Below, in pieces: positions 62,964-64,000 of a DNA stretch of 64,000 bases (its first letter is position 1; each line of letters opens with the position of its first letter). The translations under genes were made by a program, and so were the position numbers. Source of the DNA: Bog-532 sp963742875 (GTDB lineage Bacteria > Actinomycetota > Actinomycetes > Streptosporangiales > Streptosporangiaceae); contig CAVUNO010000017.1 of assembly GCA_963742875.1 (NCBI GenBank), positions 1,426,001-1,490,000 on the forward strand, in the 5' to 3' direction. The notes under the pieces were generated by a model that ran no database searches, was not told the DNA's origin, and saw only the letters and a program-made list of their open reading frames with translations.

Positions 62964-64000
62964 TCACCGCGCGCCACCGGTGATTGTGACCGTCTCGGCG
63001 GCGCGTTCCGGCGCCAGCGCGGCGAACTGCCGCAGGTCGTCGCGGGCACCGCCGGCGTTGCCCAGTTGCTGTCGGCACGCGCCGCGGCGCAGCCAGGTGT
63101 CAGCATCGCCGGGCTCGGACTCGAGCGCGTTGGTGAAGTCGGCCTCGGCTGCTGCCCAATTCTCCATGGCCTGGTGGACGCTGCCCCGGTTGAACAGCAG
63201 GGCCGGGTCTGCCGCAAGCTCTATGGCGCGGGTAAGGTCGGCGAGCGCGGCACCGGGATCGCCGGTCTCGAACGCGACGGCAGCGCGCGTGGCCCACGCT
63301 TCGGCGACAGGCACGTCCGCCCGCACGGCCGCGTCGACCGCGGCGCGAGCAGCATCGTGGTGCCCTTCTTCGAGCTCGAGGCGGCCGAGCAGGCACAGCA
63401 GGTGCGGGTCGCCAGGTGCGACGGCCAGGCCCGCAACCACGTCGCGCCGGGCGGTCACCAGCTGCCCCCTGCCCAGTAGGATGTCGGCCCGGTTGATGTA
63501 CGCATCCACATAATCGGGATCGAGCTCGAGCACGTAGCCGAAGTCCGCGAATGCGCCGTCCAGGTCACCCTTGGCGGATCGCAAGTCAGCCCGGTTGTAG
63601 TACAGCTCGGGAAAGGGCGGCGACAGCCTCATCGCGGTCTCGTACTCGGCCATCGCCTCGTCGTCCCGCCCGAGGCGGCGCAGAAGACCGGCCCGGTCGA
63701 AGTGGTACTCGGGGTAATGCGGATCCTCCTCGATCACGGCGGTGTAGTCGGCGAGGGCTTCCTCCAGGCGGCCCATTCCTGCGTACACCTGGGCGCGGTT
63801 GTAGCGGAGCACACTGCGGTGCAGGCGGTGCTCATCGGAGGCGAGGTCGGAGTCCAGGCGCTCCAGGCCGTTGCTGACCAGGCGCAGCGCTTCCTCATGC
63901 TCGCCCAGGTGGTTCTTGATGAGGGCGAGGCCGTTCTGGTTGAAGACCGTGTTGATCGCCCGTTCCTTGACGCCGGGCAGCAGCGTCGCGATGGCGATGG
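62964..64000 (-). CDS. Tetratricopeptide-repeat protein, N-terminus beyond window
   Basis: The minus frame is open to the window edge. It encodes about eight TPR units of 34 residues, e.g. RYNRAQVYAGMGRLEEALAD, YHFDRAGLLRRLGRDDEAMA, YYNRADLRSAKGDLDGAFAD and LFNRGSVHQAMENWAAAEAD. The C-terminus ends ARDDLRQFAALAPERAAETV and a short tail. Further upstream GLALIKNHLGEHEEALRLVS continues the repeats. Partner domains, if any, lie outside the window. It is 119 bp upstream of the flavin reductase in the same direction. It serves as a protein-protein interaction scaffold; specific role unknown. Confidence 0.8.
   Translation of the reverse strand, partial: IAIATLLPGVKERAINTVFNQNGLALIKNHLGEHEEALRLVSNGLERLDSDLASDEHRLHRSVLRYNRAQVYAGMGRLEEALADYTAVIEEDPHYPEYHFDRAGLLRRLGRDDEAMAEYETAMRLSPPFPELYYNRADLRSAKGDLDGAFADFGYVLELDPDYVDAYINRADILLGRGQLVTARRDVVAGLAVAPGDPHLLCLLGRLELEEGHHDAARAAVDAAVRADVPVAEAWATRAAVAFETGDPGAALADLTRAIELAADPALLFNRGSVHQAMENWAAAEADFTNALESEPGDADTWLRRGACRQQLGNAGGARDDLRQFAALAPERAAETVTITGGAR

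Noticed and set aside
1..64000. tRNA or rRNA genes
   Set aside because: No tRNA-like cloverleaf with a T-arm consensus or rRNA core sequence was recognised by eye; a covariance scan would be decisive.

Overview
The window is a very GC-rich stretch of an actinomycete chromosome or large mobile replicon. The signs are near-universal G/C in third codon positions, F420-type and cutinase genes, a DUF5999 gene, GTG/TTG starts and actinobacterial IS families. The genus cannot be fixed from this sequence. It is an accessory region: at least six Tn3-family transposase genes (all broken, or with disabling changes or frameshifts), IS1634, IS701, two IS1380 copies, an IS5 remnant, a phage terminase remnant, two tyrosine recombinases and one serine resolvase lie among short islands of ordinary genes.

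Layout. 1-8.7 kb: a MalT/LuxR-type AAA regulator (cut by the window edge) divergent from a 14-TM drug exporter with a 21-bp palindrome between them, a cutinase with one in-frame TAG, a gene lacking a start codon, and a cNMP-binding/thioredoxin-reductase-like fusion without the CxxC. 8.7-13.7 kb: a terminase remnant abutting a 4.27-kb Tn3 element with 50-bp inverted repeats that carries an alpha/beta hydrolase. 14-15.3 kb: a small-gene operon ending in a DUF697-like membrane protein. 15.4-18 kb: an IS5 remnant and an intact IS1634. 18-23 kb: a Tn3 element with a DHFR-like gene, a tyrosine recombinase and a recombinase-core-like palindrome. 23-28.7 kb: an F420-type oxidoreductase, an array of six similar interrupted palindromes, a DGQHR remnant, a two-component system, and a c-di-AMP (ydaO-type) riboswitch ahead of a small exported protein. 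28.9-32.6 kb: a third Tn3 element. 33-36 kb: a GH26 mannanase-like gene and IS1380. 36.4-45.4 kb: a 9-kb Tn3 element carrying a trypsin/NTPase/TPR gene with a Trypco2 partner, between recombinase-site-like palindromes, plus its own tyrosine recombinase. 45.4-50 kb: halves of a split conserved gene, a 560-bp duplication and a Tn3 fragment. 50.5-55.2 kb: an HTH-SIR2 gene overlapping an nSTAND-TM-WD40 gene. 55.5-62 kb: Tn3/resolvase/IS701/IS1380 mosaic with an inserted PadR-membrane pair. 62.3-64 kb: a flavin reductase and a TPR gene running off the edge.

How it fits together. Two multi-domain systems look like biological-conflict modules. One is the HTH-SIR2 plus nSTAND-WD40 overlapping pair. 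The other is the trypsin-NTPase-TPR plus Trypco2 pair, which sits as cargo inside a Tn3 element next to a tyrosine recombinase. A roughly 100-bp upstream element occurs three times ahead of unrelated small-gene units (14.3, 47.5 and 50.0 kb), suggesting shared regulation. The duplicated leader and HTH at 47.6-48.15 kb show that the SIR2 locus has been partly copied and then cut by recombination with an integrase gene.
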